17,354 nucleotides of DNA, from assembly GCA_050248375.1 (NCBI GenBank), contig JBFWSL010000043.1:1-17354 (forward strand). The letters are read 5' to 3'. This document shows positions 1 through 6,596 of this stretch, piece after piece. The translations under genes were made by a program, and so were the position numbers. The DNA comes from JAYZVT01 sp050248375 (GTDB lineage: Bacteria > Pseudomonadota > Alphaproteobacteria > Rhizobiales > Methyloligellaceae). Each line of letters opens with the position of its first letter. Position 1 is the first letter of the stretch. A model generated the notes under the pieces. The model was not told the origin of the DNA and did no database searches. It saw only the letters and a program-made list of their open reading frames with translations.

Positions 1-31
1 CAAGGACGGCATGGTGGGTCCAGGATCATGA
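1..31 (+). CDS. 3' end of an unidentified upstream gene (partial)
   Basis: Reading from base 2, the frame gives KDGMVGPGS and then a TGA at 29-31. That stop overlaps the mtnA start codon in an ATGA arrangement, typical of translationally coupled genes in one operon. Nine residues are too few to name the product. In several bacteria mtnA follows mtnP (methylthioadenosine phosphorylase), which would be a natural partner, but nothing visible here proves it. The frame could also be open by chance. Confidence 0.4.
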   Translation, partial: KDGMVGPGS

Positions 32-1125
32 AACTCAACGGCAAGCCGACCCGCACCATATGGGTCGAGAGCGATGGCTGGTCGGTCGGCATCTTCGACC
101 AGACCAGGCTGCCGCACGAGATCGCCTGTCTGACCCTGCGCAGCGTCGACGACGCGGCGCGGGCGATCTCCACCATGCAGGTGCGCGGCGCGCCGCTGAT
201 CGGCGCGGTGGCGGCCTATGGCGTCTGCCTCGGGCTCAGGGTCGATGCGTCCGATGAAGCCCTTGAAAGCCTGTGCGAAACACTCGCCGCCACGCGGCCG
301 ACGGCGATCAACCTGCGCTGGGCGCTGGAGGAGATGAAAAACGCCGTGCGTAACCTGCCGCGCGACAAGCGCGTGGAGGCGGCCTACGCCAGGGCGGCGC
401 AAATCTGCGACGAGGACGTGGAAACCTGCCGCATGATCGGCGTGCACGGGCTGAAGCTCATCAAGGATATCGCGGAGAAGAAGAAGGGCAGGCCGGTCAA
501 CGTGCTCACCCACTGCAACGCGGGCTGGCTCGCCTGCGTGGACTGGGGCACGGCGACCTCGCCAATCTATCAGGCCCATGACGCAGGCGTGCCCGTCCAC
601 GTATGGGTGGACGAGACGCGCCCGCGAAACCAGGGGGCGGCGCTGACCGCCTTCGAGCTTGGCCAGCACGGGGTTCCGCACACCATCGTCGCCGACAACG
701 CGGGCGGCCACCTGATGCAGCGGGGGCAGGTGGACCTGTGCATCGTGGGCACCGACCGGGTGACGGCCACCGGCGACGTGGCCAACAAGATCGGTACCTA
801 CCTGAAGGCGCTGGCCGCGTTCGACAACAACGTGCCGTTCTATGTGGCGCTGCCGCATTCGACCATCGACTGGACGCTGCGGGACGGTTTCGCCATCCCC
901 ATCGAGGAACGCAGCGGGGAAGAGGTGACCCGCATGTCCGGCCGCATGGCGGACGGCAAGGTGGTGAGCGTGGACATCGCCGCCCCGGGCAGCCCGGCGG
1001 CCAACCCGGCCTTCGACGTGACCCCGGCGCGGCTGGTGGACGGGCTGATCACCGAGCGGGGCGTGTGCGATGCCAGCGCGGAAGGACTGCTGGCGCTCTA
1101 CCCGGAGCGGGCGCCCGGAAACTAG
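28..1125 (+). CDS. mtnA: S-methyl-5-thioribose-1-phosphate isomerase MtnA
   Basis: This 365-residue cytosolic enzyme should convert 5-methylthioribose-1-phosphate (or 5-deoxyribose-1-phosphate) to the matching ribulose-1-phosphate in salvage of the nucleoside by-products of S-adenosylmethionine. It has the usual length and motifs of the aIF2B-related MtnA family: RGAPLIG (53-59), NLRWALEEM (95-103), LTHCNAGWLA with the presumed catalytic Cys163, DETRPRNQGA (195-204), GTDRV with the presumed catalytic Asp243, and NKIGTYLKAL (253-262). The ATG overlaps the stop of the preceding frame (ATGA), which supports this start. An aldolase/dehydrogenase fusion follows after 83 bases on the same strand; that pairing suggests the ribulose phosphate is cleaved by an aldolase and not sent through the full methionine cycle. 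No mtnB, mtnC, mtnD or mtnK is in the window. Confidence 0.95.
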   Translation: MKLNGKPTRTIWVESDGWSVGIFDQTRLPHEIACLTLRSVDDAARAISTMQVRGAPLIGAVAAYGVCLGLRVDASDEALESLCETLAATRPTAINLRWALEEMKNAVRNLPRDKRVEAAYARAAQICDEDVETCRMIGVHGLKLIKDIAEKKKGRPVNVLTHCNAGWLACVDWGTATSPIYQAHDAGVPVHVWVDETRPRNQGAALTAFELGQHGVPHTIVADNAGGHLMQRGQVDLCIVGTDRVTATGDVANKIGTYLKALAAFDNNVPFYVALPHSTIDWTLRDGFAIPIEERSGEEVTRMSGRMADGKVVSVDIAAPGSPAANPAFDVTPARLVDGLITERGVCDASAEGLLALYPERAPGN

Positions 1126-1208
1126 CTCATCGGGCCGCCCGTACCCTTGCGCGGGCGCGGCGGATTCGCCACTTGCATTTGACGGGGTAAGGTGAAAGAA
1201 GGCGCGCC

Positions 1209-3263
1209 ATGAAAAGCCTGTGGAACGACGCCGACGCGCGCAAGGCCGTGGACAAATGGGCCGGTGACACCGTGCCCGAGGATCTGGCGCTGCGCGTCTA
1301 CACCACCCGCCTGCTGGGAGGGGACCCGCTGCTTGTGCTGCATGGCGGCGGCAACACCTCGGTCAAGCTGCGCACGAGGGACCTGCTCGGCGAGGAGCAT
1401 GATGTGCTCTGCGTCAAGGGTTCGGGCTGGGACATGGCCAGCATCGAGCCCGCCGGCCTGCCGGCGGTGAAGCTGGAGCCGCTGCGCCGGCTCCGCGGGC
1501 TGGACAAGGTGTCCGACGAGGACATGGTCAACTTCCAGCGGCTGAACCTGTTCGACTCCACCGCTCCCAACCCGTCGGTGGAGACGCTGCTGCACGCCTT
1601 CCTGCCGCACAAATTCGTGGACCACACCCATTCCACCGACGTGCTGTCCCTGGTGGACCAGCCCAACGGCGAGGAGATCATCGCCGAGGTCTATGACGGG
1701 CGCATGGGTCTGGTGCCCTACATCATGCCGGGCTTCGCGCTGGCCAAGACGGCGGCGGAGGTCTACGAGCGCAAAACGGACGTGGAAGGGCTGATCCTGC
1801 ACAAGCACGGCATCTTCACCTTCGGCTCGGACGCGCGCGAGGCCTATGAGCGCATGATCGAGATGGTCTCGCTGGCGGAGGCCCGCCTCAAGCGGGGCCG
1901 CCGCAACGTCTTCGCGCCGGGCAAGCTGCCGCCGAAGGTGGCCGGCGCCGCGGAAGTGGGGCCCATCCTGCGCGGGGCGGTGGCCATTGCCCCGGCGCGT
2001 CCGGACGGCGAGCCGACCCGCTTCGTGCTCACCCACCGCAGCAGCCCGTCGATCCTGAATTTCGTCAACGGCGAGGACCTCGGCGACTACAGCCAGCGCG
2101 GCGTGGTCACGCCCGACCACATCATCCGCACCAAGAACACGCCTATGCTCGTGCCCGCGCCCGAGGCGGGCAGGCTCGACGCCTTCGCCGGCGCGGTACG
2201 CAAGGCGGTCGCTGATTATGCCGCCCGTTACGACGCCTATTTCGAGCGCGAGAACGCGCGCATGGGCAACATCAAGACCAAACTCGACCCCATGCCGCGC
2301 GTGGTGCTGGTCCCGGGCGTCGGCCTGTTCGGCATCGGCAACACCGCCAAAGATGCCCATATCGCCGCCGATCTGGCCGAAAACTCCATCCGGGTCATCA
2401 CCGACGCGGAGGCCATTGGCCATTATACGCCGCTGCCGGAGTCCGACCTGTTCGAGCTGGAATACTGGAGCCTCGAGCAGGCCAAGCTGAAGGGCGCGGT
2501 GGAGAAGGCCTTCACCCGGCAGGTCGCCGTGGTCACCGGCGGGGCCGGCGCCATCGGCCGCGCCACGGCGAAGGCTTTCGCCGCGGAAGGCGCGGCGGTG
2601 GCTGTGCTCGACCTCGACGGCGAGGCGGCGAAAAAGGCGGCCGCCGAAGTGAAGGGTCTCGGGCTCGCCTGCGACGTGACCGACCGGGCCAGCGTGCGGG
2701 CGGCGTTCGATGCCGTGTGCGAAGCCTTTGGCGGCGTGGACGTGGTCGTCTCCAACGCGGGCGCGGCCTGGCAGGGCAAGATCGGCGAAGTCGCGGACAA
2801 GGTGCTGCGCGACAGCTTCGAGCTCAACTTCTTCGCCCACCAGTCGGTGGCGCAGGAGGCCGTGCGCGTGATGAAGGCGCAGGGGACCGGCGGCGCGCTG
2901 CTGTTCAACGTGTCCAAGCAGGCGGTGAACCCGGGGCTGGATTTCGGTCCCTACGGCCTGCCCAAGGCGGCGACCATGTTCCTGGTGCGGCAATACGCGG
3001 TGGACTACGGCGCGGAGCGCATCCGCTCCAACGGCGTCAACGCGGACCGCATCCGCTCCGGCCTGCTGACCGACGACATGATCGCCAACCGCTCGAAGGC
3101 CCGGGGCCTCAGCGAGGCCGACTACATGGGCGGCAACCTGCTGAAGCGCGAGGTGCGCGCGGAAGACGTGGCGCAGGCCTTCGTCCTGCTGGCGAAAGCG
3201 CAGACCACCACAGGACATATCGAGACCGTGGACGGCGGCAACATCGCCGCGGCGTTGCGTTAG
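1209..3263 (+). CDS. Bifunctional class II aldolase / short-chain dehydrogenase fusion
   Basis: The 684-residue protein joins two enzymes. Residues ~1-430 are a class II (zinc) aldolase of the rhamnulose-1-phosphate aldolase type: HGGGNTS (45-51), GSG (71-73), putative catalytic Glu125, and zinc-ligand histidines His139/His141 (DHTHSTD) and His200 (HKHG). Residues ~435-684 are a classical short-chain dehydrogenase: TGGAGAIG (443-450), Asp468 at the end of the second strand suggesting NAD(H), SNAG (516-519), and a complete tetrad Asn540, Ser569, Tyr582, Lys586. The architecture matches the RhaD-aldolase/ADH family (TIGR02632; RhaEW, YuxG), characterised for rhamnulose-1-phosphate cleavage plus lactaldehyde oxidation. 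No rhamnose gene is nearby. The neighbour is mtnA, so 5-methylthioribulose-1-phosphate or 5-deoxyribulose-1-phosphate is the likelier substrate, by inference. AAGAAGG lies about 6 bases before the ATG. The fold assignment is firm; the substrate is not. Confidence 0.93.
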   Translation: MKSLWNDADARKAVDKWAGDTVPEDLALRVYTTRLLGGDPLLVLHGGGNTSVKLRTRDLLGEEHDVLCVKGSGWDMASIEPAGLPAVKLEPLRRLRGLDKVSDEDMVNFQRLNLFDSTAPNPSVETLLHAFLPHKFVDHTHSTDVLSLVDQPNGEEIIAEVYDGRMGLVPYIMPGFALAKTAAEVYERKTDVEGLILHKHGIFTFGSDAREAYERMIEMVSLAEARLKRGRRNVFAPGKLPPKVAGAAEVGPILRGAVAIAPARPDGEPTRFVLTHRSSPSILNFVNGEDLGDYSQRGVVTPDHIIRTKNTPMLVPAPEAGRLDAFAGAVRKAVADYAARYDAYFERENARMGNIKTKLDPMPRVVLVPGVGLFGIGNTAKDAHIAADLAENSIRVITDAEAIGHYTPLPESDLFELEYWSLEQAKLKGAVEKAFTRQVAVVTGGAGAIGRATAKAFAAEGAAVAVLDLDGEAAKKAAAEVKGLGLACDVTDRASVRAAFDAVCEAFGGVDVVVSNAGAAWQGKIGEVADKVLRDSFELNFFAHQSVAQEAVRVMKAQGTGGALLFNVSKQAVNPGLDFGPYGLPKAATMFLVRQYAVDYGAERIRSNGVNADRIRSGLLTDDMIANRSKARGLSEADYMGGNLLKREVRAEDVAQAFVLLAKAQTTTGHIETVDGGNIAAALR

Positions 3264-3271
3264 GCATTCCA

Positions 3272-3295
3272 GCGGGCCGCGCCCGGGCGGCCCGC
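3272..3295 (+). terminator. GC-rich hairpin after the aldolase/dehydrogenase gene (possible terminator)
   Basis: A perfect 9-bp stem (GCGGGCCGC at 3272-3280, complement at 3287-3295) closes a 6-base loop, 8 bases after the stop codon. No T-run follows, so it is not a classical intrinsic terminator. It could attenuate read-through into the DUF389 gene or stabilise the upstream mRNA 3' end. The structure is seen; the role is inferred. Confidence 0.35.
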
Positions 3296-3313
3296 ATATG
3301 CGAAGGCTGGCCT

Positions 3314-4294
3314 ATGGAGCGGCTGGTTCATGTCACCGCCCCCAAGGGCAAGATGAAATCGGTCTGCGCCGTCGCGGAGAAGGAAGGCGCCAGGGTTCTT
3401 TCCATCTCGTCGGCTCACAAGGGCGCCTGCACTGTCGCGATCCTCGTGGTCAACAACGAAAGGCAGGACCTGTTCGACAAGCTGCAGGCGAAGCTCGGCG
3501 CCAGGGACGGATGGAGCATGGTCGTCCAGGATGTCGAGGCCGTCATTCCTCAGCCCGAAGCCCGTGACAAGGACCAATCCGCGGGCGAAAGCCGCGAGGA
3601 ACTGTTCGACAAGGTGGCCGACGGCGCGCGGCTGAACTGGCCGGTGGTCGCGCTGATCGCCATATCGGCCGTTGTCGCGGCCGTCGGCATGGTGGGCAAC
3701 AGCGTTGCGGTGGTCATCGGCGCCATGGTCATCGCCCCGCTGCTCGGTCCGATCCTGGCGGTGATCCTCGGCACCGCGCTCGGCGAGCGGCAGCTTATCC
3801 TGCGCGCCCTGCGGGTTCTGGCGGTGGGGTGCGTCATCGCCATCGTTATCGGGGCGGTCGCCGGCTGGTTCGTAAAGTACGACCCGGAGGCGGGCCAGAT
3901 CGCGACGCGAAGCAACGCGGGGCTTGAGAATGTGGCATTGGCGCTGGCTTCGGGGGCCGCCGCTGCGCTGTCCCTGACGACAGGCGTTGCCGCGGTGCTG
4001 GTGGGGGTCATGGTCGCGGCGGCCCTGCTGCCTCCCGCAACGGCCATCGGCATGTTTCTGGGCAAGGCGCTGTACTTTTCCGCCAGCGGTGCGGCGCTGC
4101 TGCTGCTGATCAACGTGTCGGCGATCACCCTGGCCGGGCAGCTCGTTTTCCTCGCGCAGGGCATCCGGCCGCGGAGCTGGTACAAGAAACAGAAGGCAAG
4201 CCAATCGGTGAAGGTCAGCCTTGTCTTCTGGTCGCTGCTGCTGCTGGCGCTGGTGGGGCTGAGCTATCTCAGGTTGCTGTCGCACCCGGGATGA
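3314..4294 (+). CDS. DUF389 (TIGR00341-like) hydrophobic membrane protein
   Basis: This is a 326-residue inner-membrane protein of unknown function. Residues 1-105 form a soluble N-terminal part that opens MERLVHVTAP and has an ACT-like or ferredoxin-like size. Six or so hydrophobic segments follow, roughly at 110-125, 129-153, 166-185, 205-243, 258-282 and 301-321. The family hallmark VIGAMVIAPLLGPI is at 134-147, and a second glycine/proline-rich segment (GVMVAAALLPPA) is at 231-242. I chose the ATG at 3314 because AAGG lies 7 bases upstream and the protein then starts at the conserved N-terminus; the open frame continues far upstream only as an artefact of GC content. It sits 50 bases after the aldolase fusion with a hairpin between them, and converges with a MaoC gene only 9 bases away. 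A transport or sensing role has been suggested for such proteins, but no substrate can be inferred here. Confidence 0.88.
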   Translation: MERLVHVTAPKGKMKSVCAVAEKEGARVLSISSAHKGACTVAILVVNNERQDLFDKLQAKLGARDGWSMVVQDVEAVIPQPEARDKDQSAGESREELFDKVADGARLNWPVVALIAISAVVAAVGMVGNSVAVVIGAMVIAPLLGPILAVILGTALGERQLILRALRVLAVGCVIAIVIGAVAGWFVKYDPEAGQIATRSNAGLENVALALASGAAAALSLTTGVAAVLVGVMVAAALLPPATAIGMFLGKALYFSASGAALLLLINVSAITLAGQLVFLAQGIRPRSWYKKQKASQSVKVSLVFWSLLLLALVGLSYLRLLSHPG

Positions 4295-4303
4295 ACGGGC
4301 ATC

Positions 4304-4786
4304 CTAGTCCCGTGGCCGGCGCTCGACGAAGACCTGGCCGAGGAAGCTGATCACCGGCTCGCCCTTCTGGTTGACGCCTTCGGCGAGGGTGCGCACCAGG
4401 CCCCAGCCGGGCCTGGAGTTCAGTTCCACCTTCTCCGTGATGGTGGAGCGGTAGACGATAACGTCGCCGGGGTAGACCGGCCGTATCCATTTCAGTTCGC
4501 GGAAGCCGGGAGAGGGGCCGCGTTTCGCCGGCCTGCGGCCGGCGCTGGCGTGCTCCGCGGCAAGACGGGACTGGTGGCGCACCATCAGCCGCATCCACAC
4601 GCTCGCCGTATGCCAGCCCGAGGCGCAGAGCCCGCCGAAGAGCGAGTGCTTCGCCGCCACCGGGTCCACGTGAAAGCGTTGCGGGTCGAAGCGCCTGGCG
4701 AAGGAGAGAATGTCCTCCTCGCTGAACAGGTGGCTGCCCAGCTCGGTGACCTCGCCCACCTCGATGTCCTCGTAGAAGATAGTCAC
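4304..4786 (-). CDS. MaoC-like (R)-hydratase family protein, second of a tandem pair
   Basis: The 160-residue product has a single hot-dog fold of the MaoC/(R)-specific enoyl-CoA hydratase family. The FDPQRFH stretch contains Asp34 and His39, the same five-residue spacing as the catalytic Asp/His dyad of R-hydratases. GGLCASGWHT (51-60) and the WIRPVYPGD strand-turn (100-108) follow. I chose the GTG at 4786, whose bases overlap the stop of the preceding paralogue (GTGA), so the two should be translationally coupled. The first residues are MTIFYEDIEVGE, the usual opening of this family. The role would be hydration or dehydration of a CoA-linked acyl chain in the cytosol, possibly as a heterodimer with its neighbour; the actual substrate is unknown. 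Confidence 0.88.
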   Translation of the reverse strand: MTIFYEDIEVGEVTELGSHLFSEEDILSFARRFDPQRFHVDPVAAKHSLFGGLCASGWHTASVWMRLMVRHQSRLAAEHASAGRRPAKRGPSPGFRELKWIRPVYPGDVIVYRSTITEKVELNSRPGWGLVRTLAEGVNQKGEPVISFLGQVFVERRPRD

Positions 4787-5256
4787 GTGGCGTGCCCTTC
4801 CGGCCGCCGGCCGAAAAACTGGGTGCAGTCCCAGGTCATCACCGTGTCGCCCTTCTGGTTCTTCACGTCGTAGAACAGCTTGCAGATGCCAACGGCGGGC
4901 CGGCTGCCGGAGGCGCGCGCCTCGCGCACGGTGTAGGTGGCGGTGAGCGTGTCGCCGGCGCGCACGGGTTTCATCCAGCGCACCTCGTCGAGGCCGGGAG
5001 AGCCGAGCGATGTGGCATCGAGCAGGTAGCCGTCGCACATCATGCGCATCAGCATGGCGCAGGTGTGCCAGCCGCTCGCGGCCAGCCCTCCCAGCATGGT
5101 GTCCCTGGCGGCGGCCTCGTCCAGGTGGAAGGGCTGGGGATCGAACTCGGCGGCGAAGGCGATGATCTCCTCGCGGGTCACGAGCTTCGGCCCGAGGGCG
5201 CCGGTGTGGCCTTCGGGGAAGTCTTCCCAGTAGAGGGGGTCGCGGGGGTTCGGCAT
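4783..5256 (-). CDS. MaoC-like (R)-hydratase family protein, first of a tandem pair
   Basis: The 157-residue product is a MaoC-type hot-dog protein and a paralogue of the next gene. The dyad Asp39/His44 lies in FDPQPFH, followed by GGLAASGWHT (56-65), the WMKPVRAGD turn (94-102) and a hydrophobic C-terminal strand. The open frame extends upstream to 5343, but the homologous region begins at MPNPRDPLYWEDF, so I start at the ATG at 5256; GGGG just upstream is at best a weak ribosome-binding site. It follows ychF with a 229-base gap that contains a large palindromic repeat, so it may be expressed separately from the ychF block. The substrate is unknown. Confidence 0.88.
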   Translation of the reverse strand: MPNPRDPLYWEDFPEGHTGALGPKLVTREEIIAFAAEFDPQPFHLDEAAARDTMLGGLAASGWHTCAMLMRMMCDGYLLDATSLGSPGLDEVRWMKPVRAGDTLTATYTVREARASGSRPAVGICKLFYDVKNQKGDTVMTWDCTQFFGRRPEGHAT

Positions 5257-5380
5257 GACCCCAGTTATATGGGGATCGGGGGCATGGGCGCCAGCGTCGC
5301 GGGGCGCATGGCTGCCACGCCCGGCAACATATACCGGACCCATTGGCCCGGCGGTTCATGCGTTGGCTGGAGGTATCCTC

Positions 5381-5461
5381 GTAGCCCGGATGGAGCGGAG
5401 CGAAATCCGGGAACGATCTTGACAGACTATCCCGGGTTCCGCTGCGCTCTACCCGGGCTAC
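5381..5461. repeat. Imperfect inverted repeat, REP/MITE-like palindromic element
   Basis: Two 32-base arms (5381-5412 and 5430-5461) begin and end with GTAGCCCGG / CCGGGCTAC. They match in inverted orientation at 27 of 32 positions around a 17-base spacer; most differences still allow G-U pairing. The element lies between ychF and the MaoC pair, downstream of ychF on the minus strand. It resembles the GTAGCCCGG-type intergenic palindromes that I recall as dispersed in many proteobacterial genomes, though copy number cannot be judged from one copy. Folded in RNA it could stop transcription or protect the ychF mRNA end. Confidence 0.8.
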
Positions 5462-5485
5462 TCGCTGCAAACAATGCCGTGAAAA

Positions 5486-6583
5486 TCAGTTGGCGAAGCG
5501 GAAGTGCATCACGTCGCCGTCGCGGACGACGTAGTCCTTGCCTTCCAGGCGCATCTTGCCGGCCTCGCGGGCGCCCGTCTCGCCCTTGCAGGCCAGGAAG
5601 TCGTCATAGGCGATGGTCTCGGCGCGGATGAAGCCCTTTTCGAAGTCGGTGTGGATGACGCCTGCGGCCCTGGGCGCGGTGGAGCCCGCGGCCACGGTCC
5701 AGGCGCGGGCTTCCTTGGGCCCGGCGGTGAAATAGGTGATGAGGCCGAGCAGCTTGTAGCCGGCGCGGATCAGCCGGTTGAGGCCGGGCTCGGGCAGGCC
5801 GAGCTCGGCCAGGTATTCCGTGCGCTCGTCCGGGGAAAGCTGGGCCAGCTCGGACTCGATGCGCGCGGAGATGACCACGGCCTGGGCGCCTTCGGCCTTC
5901 GCCCGTTCCTCGACCTCGCGGGAGAAGGCGTTGCCTTTGGCGGCGGAGGCTTCGTCCACGTTGCAGACGTAGAGCACGGGCTTGGAGGTGAGCAGGTTCA
6001 GCCCGCGGAAGGCCTTGAGGTCCTCGCCGGCCACCGGGATGGTGCGGGCGGGCTTGCCCTCGCGCAACGCGGCGAGCGCCTTTTCCACCAGTTCCAGCGT
6101 CTTCTTCGCCTCCTTGTCCTGGCCGCGGATGCGCTTCTGCAGCGGCTCGATGCGCTTTTCCAGGCTCTCGAGGTCGGCCAGCATCAGCTCGGTCTCCACG
6201 GTCTCGGCGTCGGCGAGCGGATCGATGCGGTTCTCGACGTGGGTGATATCGTCGTCCTCGAAGCAGCGCAGCACATAGGCGATGGCGTCCACCTCGCGGA
6301 TATGGGCGAGGAACTTGTTGCCGAGCCCCTCGCCCGTGGAGGCGCCCTTCACGAGGCCCGCGATGTCGACGAAGGTAAGCCGGGTGGGGATGACCTGCGC
6401 CGAACCGGCGATGCCGGCGATCGTGTCGAGGCGCTCGTCCGGCACGGCGACCTCGCCCACATTGGGCTCGATGGTGCAGAAGGGGTAGTTGGCCGCTTCC
6501 GCCGCCGCCGTCTGCGTCAGCGCGTTGAAGAGGGTGGACTTGCCGACGTTGGGCAGCCCGACGATGCCGCATTTGAATCCCAT
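5486..6583 (-). CDS. ychF: Redox-regulated ribosome-binding ATPase YchF/OLA1
   Basis: This 365-residue cytosolic P-loop NTPase of the Obg/TRAFAC class has typical YchF length. The G1 loop is GLPNVGKST (9-17), G3 is DIAGLVKG (73-80), and the G4 position reads NVDE (208-211) in place of NKxD. That replacement is the reason YchF proteins prefer ATP to GTP. A helical coiled region (~130-175) follows the G domain, and the C-terminal part (~285-365) is the TGS domain ending VRDGDVMHFRFAN. The gene starts 13 bases after the pth stop, in the conserved pth-ychF order, so the two are probably co-transcribed. Known roles of the family include ribosome association and down-regulation of oxidative-stress responses. 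Confidence 0.97.
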   Translation of the reverse strand: MGFKCGIVGLPNVGKSTLFNALTQTAAAEAANYPFCTIEPNVGEVAVPDERLDTIAGIAGSAQVIPTRLTFVDIAGLVKGASTGEGLGNKFLAHIREVDAIAYVLRCFEDDDITHVENRIDPLADAETVETELMLADLESLEKRIEPLQKRIRGQDKEAKKTLELVEKALAALREGKPARTIPVAGEDLKAFRGLNLLTSKPVLYVCNVDEASAAKGNAFSREVEERAKAEGAQAVVISARIESELAQLSPDERTEYLAELGLPEPGLNRLIRAGYKLLGLITYFTAGPKEARAWTVAAGSTAPRAAGVIHTDFEKGFIRAETIAYDDFLACKGETGAREAGKMRLEGKDYVVRDGDVMHFRFAN

Positions 6584-6596
6584 GTGACGGTGTCTC

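Noticed and set aside
1126..1208. A separate promoter for the aldolase fusion in the 83-base gap after mtnA
   Set aside because: No hexamer pair with sensible spacing is visible; co-transcription with mtnA is simpler.
1122..3218. A 698-residue open frame on the minus strand opposite the aldolase fusion
   Set aside because: Its product is rich in His, Arg, Gly and Val with no domain pattern, which is the usual antisense shadow of GC-rich coding DNA; the plus-strand frame has complete catalytic motifs.
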